The translations under genes were made by a program, and so were the position numbers. The notes below the pieces were generated by a model. That model ran no database searches and had not been told where the DNA came from. It was given only the letters and a program-made list of their open reading frames with translations. From an uncultured Eubacteriaceae bacterium (GTDB taxonomy: Bacteria; Bacillota; Clostridia; Eubacteriales; UBA1433), in NCBI GenBank assembly GCA_937914785.1, contig CALGIV010000179.1:1-18634 (forward strand): 18,634 nt of DNA, read 5' to 3'. Shown in pieces: positions 1-6,692 of the stretch (its first letter is position 1; the number at the start of each line of letters is the position of its first letter).

Positions 1-287
1 ACCGCATGGACAAATATACGCCGACGCTGTTGGATTTAGGATTGAAGGGCATTATCGGGAAAGGAAACCGCAGTCCGGCGGTGATCAATGCTCTCGTGCG
101 TAATCAGGCGGTCTATTTTGCGGCGGTCGGCGGCGCGGCTGCACTGACGCTGAAATGTATCGTCGAAAGCGAGGTCATCGCTTATGACGATTTGGGCACA
201 GAGGCGGTGCGCAGGATGGTCTTTAAGGACTTTCCCGTCTTTGTGGCGATTGATGCGTATGGTGGAAATGTTTATGAACAGGTGTAA
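1..287 (+). CDS. Class I fumarate hydratase (or L-tartrate dehydratase) beta subunit/C-terminal domain, 5' partial
   Basis: The gene enters from the left edge and only the last ~94 codons are present; the reading frame is open through position 3, so the ATG at 6 is internal. Visible residues match the end of the beta domain of iron-sulfur class I hydro-lyases: RMDKYTP, a GLKGIIGKGNRS segment, VGGAAALTLKCI, EVIAYDDLGTEAVRRM and a final DFPVFVAIDAYGGN. In this family the beta part forms the swivelling domain that closes over the [4Fe-4S] site of the alpha part and completes the active site for reversible fumarate/malate hydration. The DLGTEA...DFP ending is typical of fumarases, but tartrate dehydratase beta subunits are close relatives and cannot be excluded from this fragment. 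Whether it is a separate subunit or a fused C-terminus is not visible. No terminator hairpin follows it. Confidence 0.85.
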   Translation, partial: RMDKYTPTLLDLGLKGIIGKGNRSPAVINALVRNQAVYFAAVGGAAALTLKCIVESEVIAYDDLGTEAVRRMVFKDFPVFVAIDAYGGNVYEQV

Positions 288-719
288 AAACAGGGAACAA
301 AATTGTCAAATAAATAACAATGCAGCTTCAGCGAATGTTCATAAACTGCCATAGTTAAAAGTACATCGATATATAAATATATATTTATTGTGAACCAATT
401 AATATTGCATAACAATTCGGCATTTTTAACATTAATTAACAGACGTTAAGAGAAGTATTTTGAAATCTTGGTATGAAATCAGCAAAAGCACAGATGGCGC
501 AGTTTCAGCAGAGGTCTTGTTTTTATTATTCAAGATGTTCAGAGGGTAAATATAGATTTAGATCAGCAGATATGCCCCGCGAACGATATTGAGAAGAGAG
601 TAAAAGATGTAACAGTTATTTTAATATGACAGTTAGTGTCTTATTTTATTTGTTATTATAGTAGAATAACAGGGCCCAAGCGGGGCTGTATTCAGTCAGG
701 GAAGTCGAAAGGAGTAATT
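288..719. other. AT-rich intergenic region without a supported gene
   Basis: About 430 bases between the fumarase stop and the next start. It is strongly AT-rich (an alternating AT stretch lies near 368-390). I see no clear terminator and no promoter with both boxes near consensus. Between about 436 and 629 two adjacent plus-strand phases read like protein (for example KSWYEISKSTDGAVSAEV followed, one frame over, by IQDVQRVNIDLDQQICPAND), with the switch near a T5 run at about 520-525. This could be a decayed gene or chance; see findings. Confidence 0.5.
708..714 (+). promoter_or_regulatory. Ribosome binding site that fixes the start at GTG 720 (or 723)
   Basis: AAAGGAG lies 5 nt before GTG 720 and 8 nt before GTG 723. 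The open frame runs back to a GTG at 636, but that start has no Shine-Dalgarno sequence and would add 28 residues unlike the rest of the protein. Confidence 0.65.
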
Positions 720-1352
720 GTGGTGGATACTGTAATGATAAGTGATGCACTGGAAGAGTTCGTTTTGCAGGAATATGGCAGCGATGCGGAGGCGATTATG
801 GCGTATCTGCCTTCTTTTCCGATAAAGCCTAATGAAATAAAAGCCGTAATGATCAATGAAGTGGTTGCCGACCGGCCGAAAGAGGATTTTTACAGTGCGG
901 CGCAGTCGCCATACTATATGCAAACGACGAGTGCTCTTTTTCAGAAAGCAGGGGTTGCAGTCGGCGGTATGCAGGATATATTGGATATGGGGGTTTATGT
1001 CACGAGTGCGCTTAAACTGCCCAAGCCTGCATCCGGCGTCGACACGGCGGATATTAGGCGTTATGTTTCGCTTTTAAAAAAAGAATTGGCATTATTCTCA
1101 GCATTAAAAGCTGTGATGCTGATGGGCGATGTCGCCAGAAAAGCCGTCAATATAATTTCAAAAGGCGAGACCGGAAAAAACGCGCTACCCGCTGTCTCTA
1201 CTTATAAACTGCGCCATTCGGAAATATGGTATGAGGAAGTGCGTCTGTTTCCCGCCTATATTATGACCGGAAAAAATCTTGCGATCGAAAAGTCCAAAAT
1301 GGAGATGTCGGCCGAAGAGCTAGCGAAGATGCTGGCATTTATCAGCCGGTGA
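720..1352 (+). CDS. Uracil-DNA glycosylase family protein (UDG superfamily-like, about 210 aa)
   Basis: A single-domain protein of about 210 residues. I recognise the pattern of clostridial proteins annotated as uracil-DNA glycosylase family: an early segment PKEDFYSAAQSPYY, a central ILDMGVYVTSALKLPKP, the turn VMLMGDVARKAVN, and the C-terminal run VRLFPAYIMTGKNLAIEKSK. In the UDG superfamily the corresponding elements form a Rossmann-like alpha/beta fold that flips out and excises uracil. Catalysis is not proven here: the first motif reads MINEVVADRP rather than the more usual E-(A/P)-P form, and I cannot point to a certain catalytic residue. No iron-sulfur cysteine set is visible (the protein has essentially no cysteine), so it is not a family 4 type enzyme. 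It stands alone, downstream of an AT-rich gap and convergent with degV. Start chosen from the AAAGGAG at 708-714. Confidence 0.65.
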   Translation: MVDTVMISDALEEFVLQEYGSDAEAIMAYLPSFPIKPNEIKAVMINEVVADRPKEDFYSAAQSPYYMQTTSALFQKAGVAVGGMQDILDMGVYVTSALKLPKPASGVDTADIRRYVSLLKKELALFSALKAVMLMGDVARKAVNIISKGETGKNALPAVSTYKLRHSEIWYEEVRLFPAYIMTGKNLAIEKSKMEMSAEELAKMLAFISR

Positions 1353-1393
1353 GCGGAGCGGCAAGCAGCGTTTGAAGGCTTTGGAAAACCATC

Positions 1394-1437
1394 ACAAAAT
1401 AAACAAGTGCGGGGTAATTTTTTATCCCGCACTTGTT
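1394..1437 (-). terminator. Intrinsic terminator for degV, possibly shared with the convergent gene
   Basis: A perfect 12-bp stem pairs 1402-1413 (AACAAGTGCGGG) with 1426-1437 (CCCGCACTTGTT) around a 12-nt AT-rich loop. Read on the minus strand the stem is followed by TATTTTG, a moderately U-rich tail. On the plus strand it is followed by ATAAGAAAC, which is not U-rich, so it serves degV best, although the uracil-DNA-glycosylase-like gene also converges on it. Confidence 0.65.
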
Positions 1438-1502
1438 ATAAGAAACAAAATACTTTTATACTTAAAAATTCTTATAATCTTTGATTTCAAATGTAATCAA
1501 AT

Positions 1503-2372
1503 TTACAGTTTCGGCGTATCTTTTCCTTCTGCAAAGATGCAGATCGTGCCGGGGCCGACGTGGCTGCCGATTGTTGGGCCGAGGTCTGTAATACGGTAGC
1601 TTTTACAGGTAATGTGCTGCTCTAAAAATTGCTTTAATTTTAAAATGCTCTCTTTTGCATCGGCGTGTGTGAGCGTGATGACCTGTTCATTTAAATCTTC
1701 GCCGGCAAATTCGTAGAGCATCTCAAGCATTTTGGCGAAGAGTTTCTTTTCTCCGCGCACTTTATATAACGGGATCAACTTGCCGTCTTTCATCTGGCAC
1801 AACGGGCGGATGCCGAGGACGTCTCCGACGAAGGCGCTGGTCTTGCTTACTCTGCCGCCGCGGAAGAGGTATTCCAGCTTCTCCGGCGTAAAGATGTGTA
1901 CGACCTGTTCGGCGTAGGCGGGAATATAGGATTTAATCTCCTGGATAGTATAGCCTTTTTTAGCCATTTCAGCAGCTTTTAATATCACAAGCCCGCATCC
2001 GGCGGAAGCGCATTTGGAATCCAGCACTTCGATGGCTGCGTCCGGGTAGTTGTTTAATATCTCTTCGCGCGCCAGCATGGAAGTGTTGAATGTTCCCGAC
2101 AGTTCTGACGAAAAGGCGATGTATAAGCAGGGGCGCCCTTCTTTTGCCATCTGTTCAAAATACTCATAGAATGTCGCAAAAGTGATCTGCGCTGTCTGGA
2201 AAACGGCTTCATCGCGCATTTGGTCAAAGACATCCAGGGCGCTGATCGTCACGCCGTCGTAGTATTCCGCATCATCTCTGATAATGATAAGCGGAAAACA
2301 ATGGATGTCATTGTCTGTTATTTCATGAGGAAATAAATCAGCCGCACTGTCGCAGGCTATTTTTACGTTCAT
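1503..2372 (-). CDS. degV: DegV family fatty-acid-binding protein
   Basis: A 289-residue cytoplasmic protein of normal family length. DegV/FakB proteins bind a fatty acid and, in Gram-positive bacteria, present it to the kinase FakA for phosphorylation and entry into phospholipid synthesis. Visible signatures: CDSAADL at residues 7-13, a helix-capping TAQIT at 60-64 in the place of the usual TSQPS, SSELSGT at 88-94 (ligand carboxylate loop), LDSK at 117-120, RGGRVSKTSA at 171-180, and a terminal IGSHVGPGT. The second binding-site element is thus altered (TAQIT, no Pro). It starts at ATG 2372, preceded by AAAGGAG 10 nt upstream; an out-of-frame ATG sits between that site and the start. Transcribed divergently from the DUF167 gene, from a promoter at 2405-2433, and ends before a strong hairpin. 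No FakA gene is in the window, so the partner must lie elsewhere. Confidence 0.9.
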   Translation of the reverse strand: MNVKIACDSAADLFPHEITDNDIHCFPLIIIRDDAEYYDGVTISALDVFDQMRDEAVFQTAQITFATFYEYFEQMAKEGRPCLYIAFSSELSGTFNTSMLAREEILNNYPDAAIEVLDSKCASAGCGLVILKAAEMAKKGYTIQEIKSYIPAYAEQVVHIFTPEKLEYLFRGGRVSKTSAFVGDVLGIRPLCQMKDGKLIPLYKVRGEKKLFAKMLEMLYEFAGEDLNEQVITLTHADAKESILKLKQFLEQHITCKSYRITDLGPTIGSHVGPGTICIFAEGKDTPKL

Positions 2373-2404
2373 AAGTCATATACTCCTTTCTTTTTGTGAA
2401 GAAA

Positions 2405-2433
2405 ATTATATAATATATTGTATAAGAATACAA
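2405..2433 (-). promoter_or_regulatory. Probable sigma-A promoter for degV
   Basis: On the minus strand TTGTAT (plus 2428-2433) and a perfect TATAAT (plus 2405-2410) are separated by exactly 17 nt. This lies about 33 nt upstream of the degV start. Confidence 0.7.
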
Positions 2434-2447
2434 TAGCACAGTATGGT
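2418..2447 (+). promoter_or_regulatory. Possible promoter for the DUF167-hslO unit, sharing a palindromic -35 with degV
   Basis: TTGTAT at 2418-2423 and TATGGT at 2442-2447 are separated by 18 nt. The -35 is one arm of the inverted repeat TTGTAT-AAGA-ATACAA (2418-2433), whose other arm is the -35 of the degV promoter. The -10 is weaker than that of degV. Confidence 0.4.
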
Positions 2448-2472
2448 TTAAATATTCTTTAAAGGTGGTTGT

Positions 2473-2751
2473 ATGGACGATTGGTTGGATGATTATCGCG
2501 TACAATTGGTTGAGAAAAAGAAAATTGTTCTCAAGATTAAGGTGATACCAAAAGCGCCGAGCTGTGCGTTTAAAGGTGTGATGGCGGATGGCACAATCAA
2601 GCTGGCAATAGACAGGGCGGCTGAAAAGGGTAAAGCGAATGCAGCGGTTTGTTCGTTTCTTGCAAAGGCTTTTGATGTGCCGAAGGAGAACGTGCGCATT
2701 CTTTCAGGTCAGACGGCGCGGTCGAAATTAGTTGAAATTATAAAGGAGTAG
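2473..2751 (+). CDS. DUF167 (YggU-like) small protein
   Basis: A 92-residue protein with the DUF167 fold signature: a hydrophobic strand ending in VIPKAPS (24-30), an acid/basic turn IDRAAEKGKANAAV at 46-59, and RILSGQTARSK at 75-85. The family is widely conserved in bacteria and eukaryotes, but its molecular function is not established. The first ~17 residues (MDDWLDDYRVQLVEKKK) are an unusual charged extension before the core. The start at ATG 2473 is preceded by AAAGGTGG. The next gene, hslO, begins 4 nt after the stop, so the two are surely co-transcribed; no functional link between them can be read from the sequence. Confidence 0.85.
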   Translation: MDDWLDDYRVQLVEKKKIVLKIKVIPKAPSCAFKGVMADGTIKLAIDRAAEKGKANAAVCSFLAKAFDVPKENVRILSGQTARSKLVEIIKE

Positions 2752-2755
2752 GCTT

Positions 2756-3634
2756 ATGGACAGAATACTGAAAGGGCAGTTGACCGAAGTACCCGTGCGA
2801 TTTTTCTTTGTCGACAGCAGCTTAAGTGTTGCAGAGATGCAGAGGTTGCATAAGAGTACGGCAGTCGCCACAGCGGCAGCGGGCAGGCTGTTGAGCGCAG
2901 GACTTATGATGGGCGCGATGATGAAGAATGAAAGCGATGCGCTGACGCTGCGCATCAATGGCAACGGCGAAATTGGCCGCATTATCGTCGTCGCAGACAA
3001 CGCGGGACGTGCAAAGTGTGAAATTTTAAATCCGCAAGTTGCATTAAATATTAATGATAAAGGCAAGCTGGACGTCGCCAAAGCGGTGGGGATCGGCATT
3101 TTGACGGTGACTATGGACATCGGTTTAAAGCAGCCGTTTAGCGGCACGATTGAGCTGTTGACATCGGAGATTGCCGAAGATATCGCTTATTACTACGCTG
3201 CAAGCGAGCAGATTCCGACCGTGTGTGCGCTGGGCGTAAAGGTTCAGGCGGATATGCAGAGTGTTGCGTGTGCGGGCGGGTTTATTATTCAGCTGCTGCC
3301 GAATTGTCCGGAGGACGTCATCGATTTTTTAGAAGCGCGAATGGCAGAGCTTCCTCCGATGACGACACTATTGGAGGAAGGCAGAAATATCGAGGAGATT
3401 CTGGATAGGGTATTTGCGGACAAGTATGCGTATAAGATCGATGCCGTCATTCCGGCAGCTTATCATTGCGACTGCGACAGAAGACGCGTAGAACGCGCGG
3501 TTATTTCGATGGGACGTAAGGAGCTTGAGGCGCTGTTGGCCGAGGAGGAAGAGATTGAAGTGCGGTGTCATTTCTGTAACAGGCAGTATAGATTCAACAG
3601 AGCGGAAGTTGAAGATTTGATTGCACAATTATAA
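2756..3634 (+). CDS. hslO: Hsp33, redox-regulated holdase chaperone
   Basis: A full-length 292-residue Hsp33. In this family a C-terminal zinc centre holds the chaperone inactive under reducing conditions; oxidation releases zinc, forms disulfides and unfolds the linker so that the protein binds unfolding clients in the cytoplasm. All four zinc-binding cysteines are visible: C238-x-C240 and C271-x-x-C274 (CDCD and CHFC). The N-terminal substrate-binding domain shows FFVDSS (17-22), a STAVATAAAGRLL helix (34-46) and the glycine-rich NGNGEIGRIIVVAD (68-81). Further cysteines (C88, C157, C172, C184) lie outside the switch. It is the second gene of a short unit after DUF167; the start ATG 2756 has AAAGGAG upstream, overlapping the previous stop. 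A hairpin and a likely new promoter separate it from prfA. Confidence 0.95.
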   Translation: MDRILKGQLTEVPVRFFFVDSSLSVAEMQRLHKSTAVATAAAGRLLSAGLMMGAMMKNESDALTLRINGNGEIGRIIVVADNAGRAKCEILNPQVALNINDKGKLDVAKAVGIGILTVTMDIGLKQPFSGTIELLTSEIAEDIAYYYAASEQIPTVCALGVKVQADMQSVACAGGFIIQLLPNCPEDVIDFLEARMAELPPMTTLLEEGRNIEEILDRVFADKYAYKIDAVIPAAYHCDCDRRRVERAVISMGRKELEALLAEEEEIEVRCHFCNRQYRFNRAEVEDLIAQL

Positions 3635-3640
3635 GTTGTA

Positions 3641-3670
3641 TTGAACTTATTGTGTATGATATACTTATAC
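3641..3670 (+). promoter_or_regulatory. Candidate promoter for the prfA operon
   Basis: TTGAAC (3641-3646) and TTATAC (3665-3670) are separated by 18 nt, 30 nt before prfA. The -35 overlaps a 7-bp inverted repeat, ATAAGTT/AACTTAT (3631-3637 and 3644-3650), which could be an operator-like site or chance. The only gap larger than a few bases in this gene run is here, which supports a promoter. Confidence 0.4.
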
Positions 3671-3699
3671 AGTATGTGACTTTTGTTGGAGGAAAGCGG

Positions 3700-4767
3700 A
3701 TGTTTGACAAACTGGATTTTATTTTAAGTAAATACGAAGAATTGAACGATATGCTCAGCGATGCCAATATTATCGCCGATCAGAACAAGTTTCGCGAACT
3801 GGCCAAGGAGCACGCCCATATCGAACCCATCGTTAATAAATATATCGAGTATAAGAAGAAGCGGGATGATCTGGCCGGCAATAAAGAGCTGTTAAATGAT
3901 AAGCTGGATCGGGACTTTCGCAAGATGGTGGAAGAGGATATTGCGCAGTTGAGTGAGGAATTGGAGCAGGCTGCCGAGGAATTGAAGATTTTATTGCTGC
4001 CGAAAGATCCGAATGATGAAAAAAGTGTCATCATCGAAATACGGGCCGGCACAGGCGGGGATGAGGCGGCGCTGTTTGCCGGCGATCTGTTGCGCATGTA
4101 TATGCGCTACGCGGAGCGCAAGCGGTTTAAAACAGAGATTTTAAGCTCAAATCCCATCGGCATCGGAGGCTATAAAGAAATTATCTTCTCGATCGAGGGG
4201 ATGGGCGCGTACAGCCGATTGAAATATGAAAGCGGTGTACACCGTGTACAGCGAATCCCGCAGACGGAATCTGGCGGCAGGATTCATACATCTGCATCGA
4301 CGGTAGCCGTGCTGCCGGAAGCCGAGGATGTTGAAATCAATATTTCTCCGAATGATCTGCGCATCGATGTGTTTCGTTCGGGCGGTCATGGCGGGCAGAG
4401 CGTGAATACGACGGACTCTGCCGTACGCATCACGCATTTGCCGACCGGCGTAGTCGTGACCTGTCAAGATGAAAAATCGCAGTTAAAGAATAAAGAAAAG
4501 GCGATGAAGGTATTAAAAGCGCGCATTTACGAGATGGAGCTGAAAAAGCACAGCGAGGAGATGGCGCAGAACCGCAAGAGCCAGGTGGGCAGCGGAGACC
4601 GCAGTGAGCGGATCCGCACGTACAACTTTCCGCAGGGACGCATTACGGATCACCGTATCGGAATGACAGTCTATAAGCTCGAAGCATTTTTAGACGGAGA
4701 GATCGACGAGATGATCGACGCATTGCATCTGGCGGAACAGGCGGAGTTGTTGAGCAGTCAGGAATAG
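3700..4767 (+). CDS. prfA: Peptide chain release factor 1 (RF1)
   Basis: A 355-residue class I release factor that reads UAA and UAG in the ribosomal A site and triggers hydrolysis of the finished peptide. The start is ATG 3700, just after GGAGG; an in-frame upstream ATG at 3652 would add 16 unconserved residues and has no ribosome site. The GGQ hydrolysis motif is at residues 231-233 (GGHGGQSVNTTDS). The stop-codon recognition tripeptide is PQT at 187-189 within HRVQRIPQTESGGRIH, the P-x-T form that marks RF1 rather than the SPF of RF2. GTGGDEAA near 119 and LPTGVVVTCQDEKSQ near 249 are also typical. The gene is followed after 4 nt by ywlC. The methyltransferase gene prmC, often placed directly after prfA in Bacillota, is absent from this position. 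Confidence 0.97.
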   Translation: MFDKLDFILSKYEELNDMLSDANIIADQNKFRELAKEHAHIEPIVNKYIEYKKKRDDLAGNKELLNDKLDRDFRKMVEEDIAQLSEELEQAAEELKILLLPKDPNDEKSVIIEIRAGTGGDEAALFAGDLLRMYMRYAERKRFKTEILSSNPIGIGGYKEIIFSIEGMGAYSRLKYESGVHRVQRIPQTESGGRIHTSASTVAVLPEAEDVEINISPNDLRIDVFRSGGHGGQSVNTTDSAVRITHLPTGVVVTCQDEKSQLKNKEKAMKVLKARIYEMELKKHSEEMAQNRKSQVGSGDRSERIRTYNFPQGRITDHRIGMTVYKLEAFLDGEIDEMIDALHLAEQAELLSSQE

Positions 4768-4771
4768 CAAG

Positions 4772-5776
4772 ATGAAATGGTTGGATATATCACAGGGAGA
4801 AAACAGTCAGGCCGCGATTGAAGCGGCGAGTGCCATCATTCGTACCGGCGGAATCGTCGCCTTTCCGACAGAGACAGTCTATGGATTGGGCGCCGATGCC
4901 TTTTGTGAGCCGGCGGTGCGTCGGGTATTTGAAATCAAGGGCCGTAAGGCCGATAATCCGCTGATCGTGCATGTTGCCGATATGAAGGATTTGGACAGAT
5001 TTGTCGAAGAGATCAAGCCGTGGGCGCGGCAATTGATGGCGGCCTTTTGGCCGGGAACGCTCAGCATCGTATTGAAAAGAAAGCCGGGCAGCTTTTCTGA
5101 CGTTGTGACGGGCGGCCTCGGCAGTGTTGCCGTGCGTATGCCGGATAATAAGGCGACGCTTGCGTTGATTCGCGCTTGTAAAACGCCGCTCGTCGGGCCG
5201 AGTGCGAACCTGTCGGGTTCTCCCAGTCCGACAAAAGCGGTGCATGTGAAGCAGGACTTTGACGATAGAATTGAAGCGATACTTGTCGACGATGCGGCGT
5301 ATATCGGTATTGAGTCTACGGTCGTCGATGGGCGCGGGGACTTTCCGGTTATTCTAAGGCCGGGCGCGATTACACTGGACATGCTGCGCGACGTTGTGGG
5401 GCAGGCGGCTTTGCAAGACAGCGCTGATGTGGAAGTGCCGCGTTCGCCTGGGATGAAGTATGCGCATTACCAGCCGAAAGCGCGTGTCTGGCTCGTCGAT
5501 GGAGACGGCAAAGCGGAAAAGATTCGGCGGTTTTTGGCCGAAAACGAGCATACGGGCTTGTTTCTTTCAAGTGAGCTGGCCCATAGGATAGAGGCGCCAA
5601 TGGTCATAACATATGACGATACGATTAAGGCGGCGCAACTGTTTTACGCGGCGTTGCGGGAGTTTGACGAAGCGGGCGTTGCGGCCATCGTGTGTGAGGT
5701 TGTTGACGAAAGCGGTCTTGGATATGCGTTGATGAACCGTATGAAAAAGTCTGCCGACAATCATTATATTCAGTGA
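4772..5776 (+). CDS. ywlC: L-threonylcarbamoyladenylate synthase, Sua5 type
   Basis: This 334-residue enzyme makes threonylcarbamoyl-AMP from threonine, bicarbonate and ATP, the first step of t6A formation at position 37 of tRNAs reading ANN codons. The N-terminal YrdC domain shows FPTETVYGLGADA at 31-43, KGRKADNPL at 56-64, FWPGTLSIVL at 92-101 and GPSANLSG at 142-149. The linker SPGMKYAHYQP (about residues 225-235) introduces the C-terminal Sua5 domain, so it is the long Sua5 form and not the short TsaC. Start ATG 4772 lies 4 nt after the prfA stop, with AGGA overlapping the end of prfA. The TGA stop overlaps the GTG just upstream of ywlE. The order prfA, ywlC, ywlE, ywlF(rpiB) matches the Bacillus subtilis region. 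Confidence 0.95.
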   Translation: MKWLDISQGENSQAAIEAASAIIRTGGIVAFPTETVYGLGADAFCEPAVRRVFEIKGRKADNPLIVHVADMKDLDRFVEEIKPWARQLMAAFWPGTLSIVLKRKPGSFSDVVTGGLGSVAVRMPDNKATLALIRACKTPLVGPSANLSGSPSPTKAVHVKQDFDDRIEAILVDDAAYIGIESTVVDGRGDFPVILRPGAITLDMLRDVVGQAALQDSADVEVPRSPGMKYAHYQPKARVWLVDGDGKAEKIRRFLAENEHTGLFLSSELAHRIEAPMVITYDDTIKAAQLFYAALREFDEAGVAAIVCEVVDESGLGYALMNRMKKSADNHYIQ

Positions 5777-5787
5777 GGTGCGATTGG

Positions 5788-6249
5788 ATGAAAAAGATAC
5801 TGTTTGTCTGTACGGGGAATACGTGCCGTAGTCCGATGGCGGAGCGTTTATTCAACGATATGGTGTGTAAAGCGGGTATGGGCAGTATGGTGTGCGCTTC
5901 TTCGGCGGGCCTGGCGGCTTTTGACGGGATGAAAGCGACGGATGAAGCGTTTGCCGTTATGCTGGCTCAAGGGATTGATATCCGCAGCCACCATGCGAAG
6001 CAGTTGACGAAAGAAGCTGTTTCTGATGCCGATATTATTCTCGGGTTGACGGACAACCACGCTGGTACGATGCGCAGAGCGTTTGCGGCGCATAAGGACA
6101 AGATTTTCAGTGTGGGAGAATATGTCGGTACACAATTGCAGGTACAGGACCCCTTTGGGCAGGGATTGGATGCTTACGTAGAGACCTGCACACAATTGCA
6201 GGAGGCTTTTGAACTTTTAATCGATGAACTAAAAGGAGCGGAAGAATGA
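5788..6249 (+). CDS. ywlE: Low-molecular-weight phosphatase, probable protein-arginine phosphatase
   Basis: A 153-residue LMW phosphatase with the N-terminal P-loop CTGNTCRS: nucleophile C8, T12 and R14. The general acid is D121 in QDPFGQG. In B. subtilis YwlE a threonine at the equivalent of T12 (T11) selects phosphoarginine, while tyrosine phosphatases carry a bulkier residue; the threonine and the YwlE-like DPFG ending both favour arginine phosphatase. The known role is to reverse McsB-type arginine phosphorylation that tags proteins for ClpCP. No mcsB is in the window. The start is ATG 5788, 7 nt after GAGGTG; an upstream GTG at 5773 overlapping the ywlC stop is less likely. The stop overlaps the rpiB start by 4 nt (ATGA), showing translational coupling. 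Confidence 0.9.
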   Translation: MKKILFVCTGNTCRSPMAERLFNDMVCKAGMGSMVCASSAGLAAFDGMKATDEAFAVMLAQGIDIRSHHAKQLTKEAVSDADIILGLTDNHAGTMRRAFAAHKDKIFSVGEYVGTQLQVQDPFGQGLDAYVETCTQLQEAFELLIDELKGAEE

Positions 6250-6692
6250 AAATAGCACTGGGATGTGACCATGCAGGCTTTGCATTAAAACAAGCCTTAA
6301 AACGGCATTTACAGCAGGCGTACGAGGTGCTGGATATCGGATGTCATTCGGCAGAGCGTGCAGACTATCCGGATTACGGCATTGCGGCGGCGCAGAAGGT
6401 TGCCGACGGCGCTTGCGAGATGGGGGTGCTCGTATGTGGCAGCGGCATCGGTATTTCGATTGCGGCGAATAAGGTGAAAGGGGTGCGTGCCGCATTGGCC
6501 TGTGATGTGGAACGGGCAAAGCTGGCCAGGCAGCATAACGACGCGAATATGGTGGCCATCGGCGCACGGTTTACAAATGAAGTGCAGGCAAAAGCCATTG
6601 TCGAAGCATTTCTGGCGACAGGCTTTGAGGGCGGACGTCATCAGGGACGTGTTGAAAAGATTTTAAAGTATGAGGAAAGCGAGGCGAAATGA
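6246..6692 (+). CDS. rpiB: Ribose-5-phosphate isomerase B (RpiB/LacAB family)
   Basis: A 148-residue sugar-phosphate isomerase that interconverts ribose 5-phosphate and ribulose 5-phosphate in the pentose phosphate pathway. Visible residues: GCDHAG (D8, H9) at the phosphate/sugar site, the catalytic C64 in VCGSGIGISIAANK, the proton-relay H97 in ARQHND, and the closing GGRHQGRVEKI. Length is normal. It overlaps ywlE by 4 nt at its start (6246-6249) and comEB by 4 nt at its end (6689-6692). RpiB can also act on allose 6-phosphate in some bacteria, but the housekeeping context favours ribose 5-phosphate. Confidence 0.96.
   Translation: MKIALGCDHAGFALKQALKRHLQQAYEVLDIGCHSAERADYPDYGIAAAQKVADGACEMGVLVCGSGIGISIAANKVKGVRAALACDVERAKLARQHNDANMVAIGARFTNEVQAKAIVEAFLATGFEGGRHQGRVEKILKYEESEAK

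Noticed and set aside
474..590. A 38-codon frame beginning with ATG 474
   Set aside because: No Shine-Dalgarno sequence and a composition that does not look like protein; it runs in a third phase over the region discussed as a possible remnant.
636..719. Longer N-terminus for the uracil-DNA-glycosylase-like gene from GTG 636
   Set aside because: No ribosome site before 636, whereas AAAGGAG at 708-714 is well placed for GTG 720/723; the extra residues are unlike the family.
1402..1437. The 12-bp hairpin as a plus-strand terminator of the uracil-DNA-glycosylase-like gene
   Set aside because: On the plus strand it is followed by ATAAGAAAC rather than a T-run; it was assigned to the minus strand.
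3652..3699. Upstream ATG for prfA
   Set aside because: It lies over the promoter-like sequence, has no ribosome site and adds residues not expected in RF1; GGAGG directly precedes ATG 3700.
4790..5382. Long minus-strand open frames opposite ywlC
   Set aside because: Rich in Arg, His, Pro and Ser as expected of antisense frames in GC-rich codons; the plus strand carries a clear Sua5 protein.
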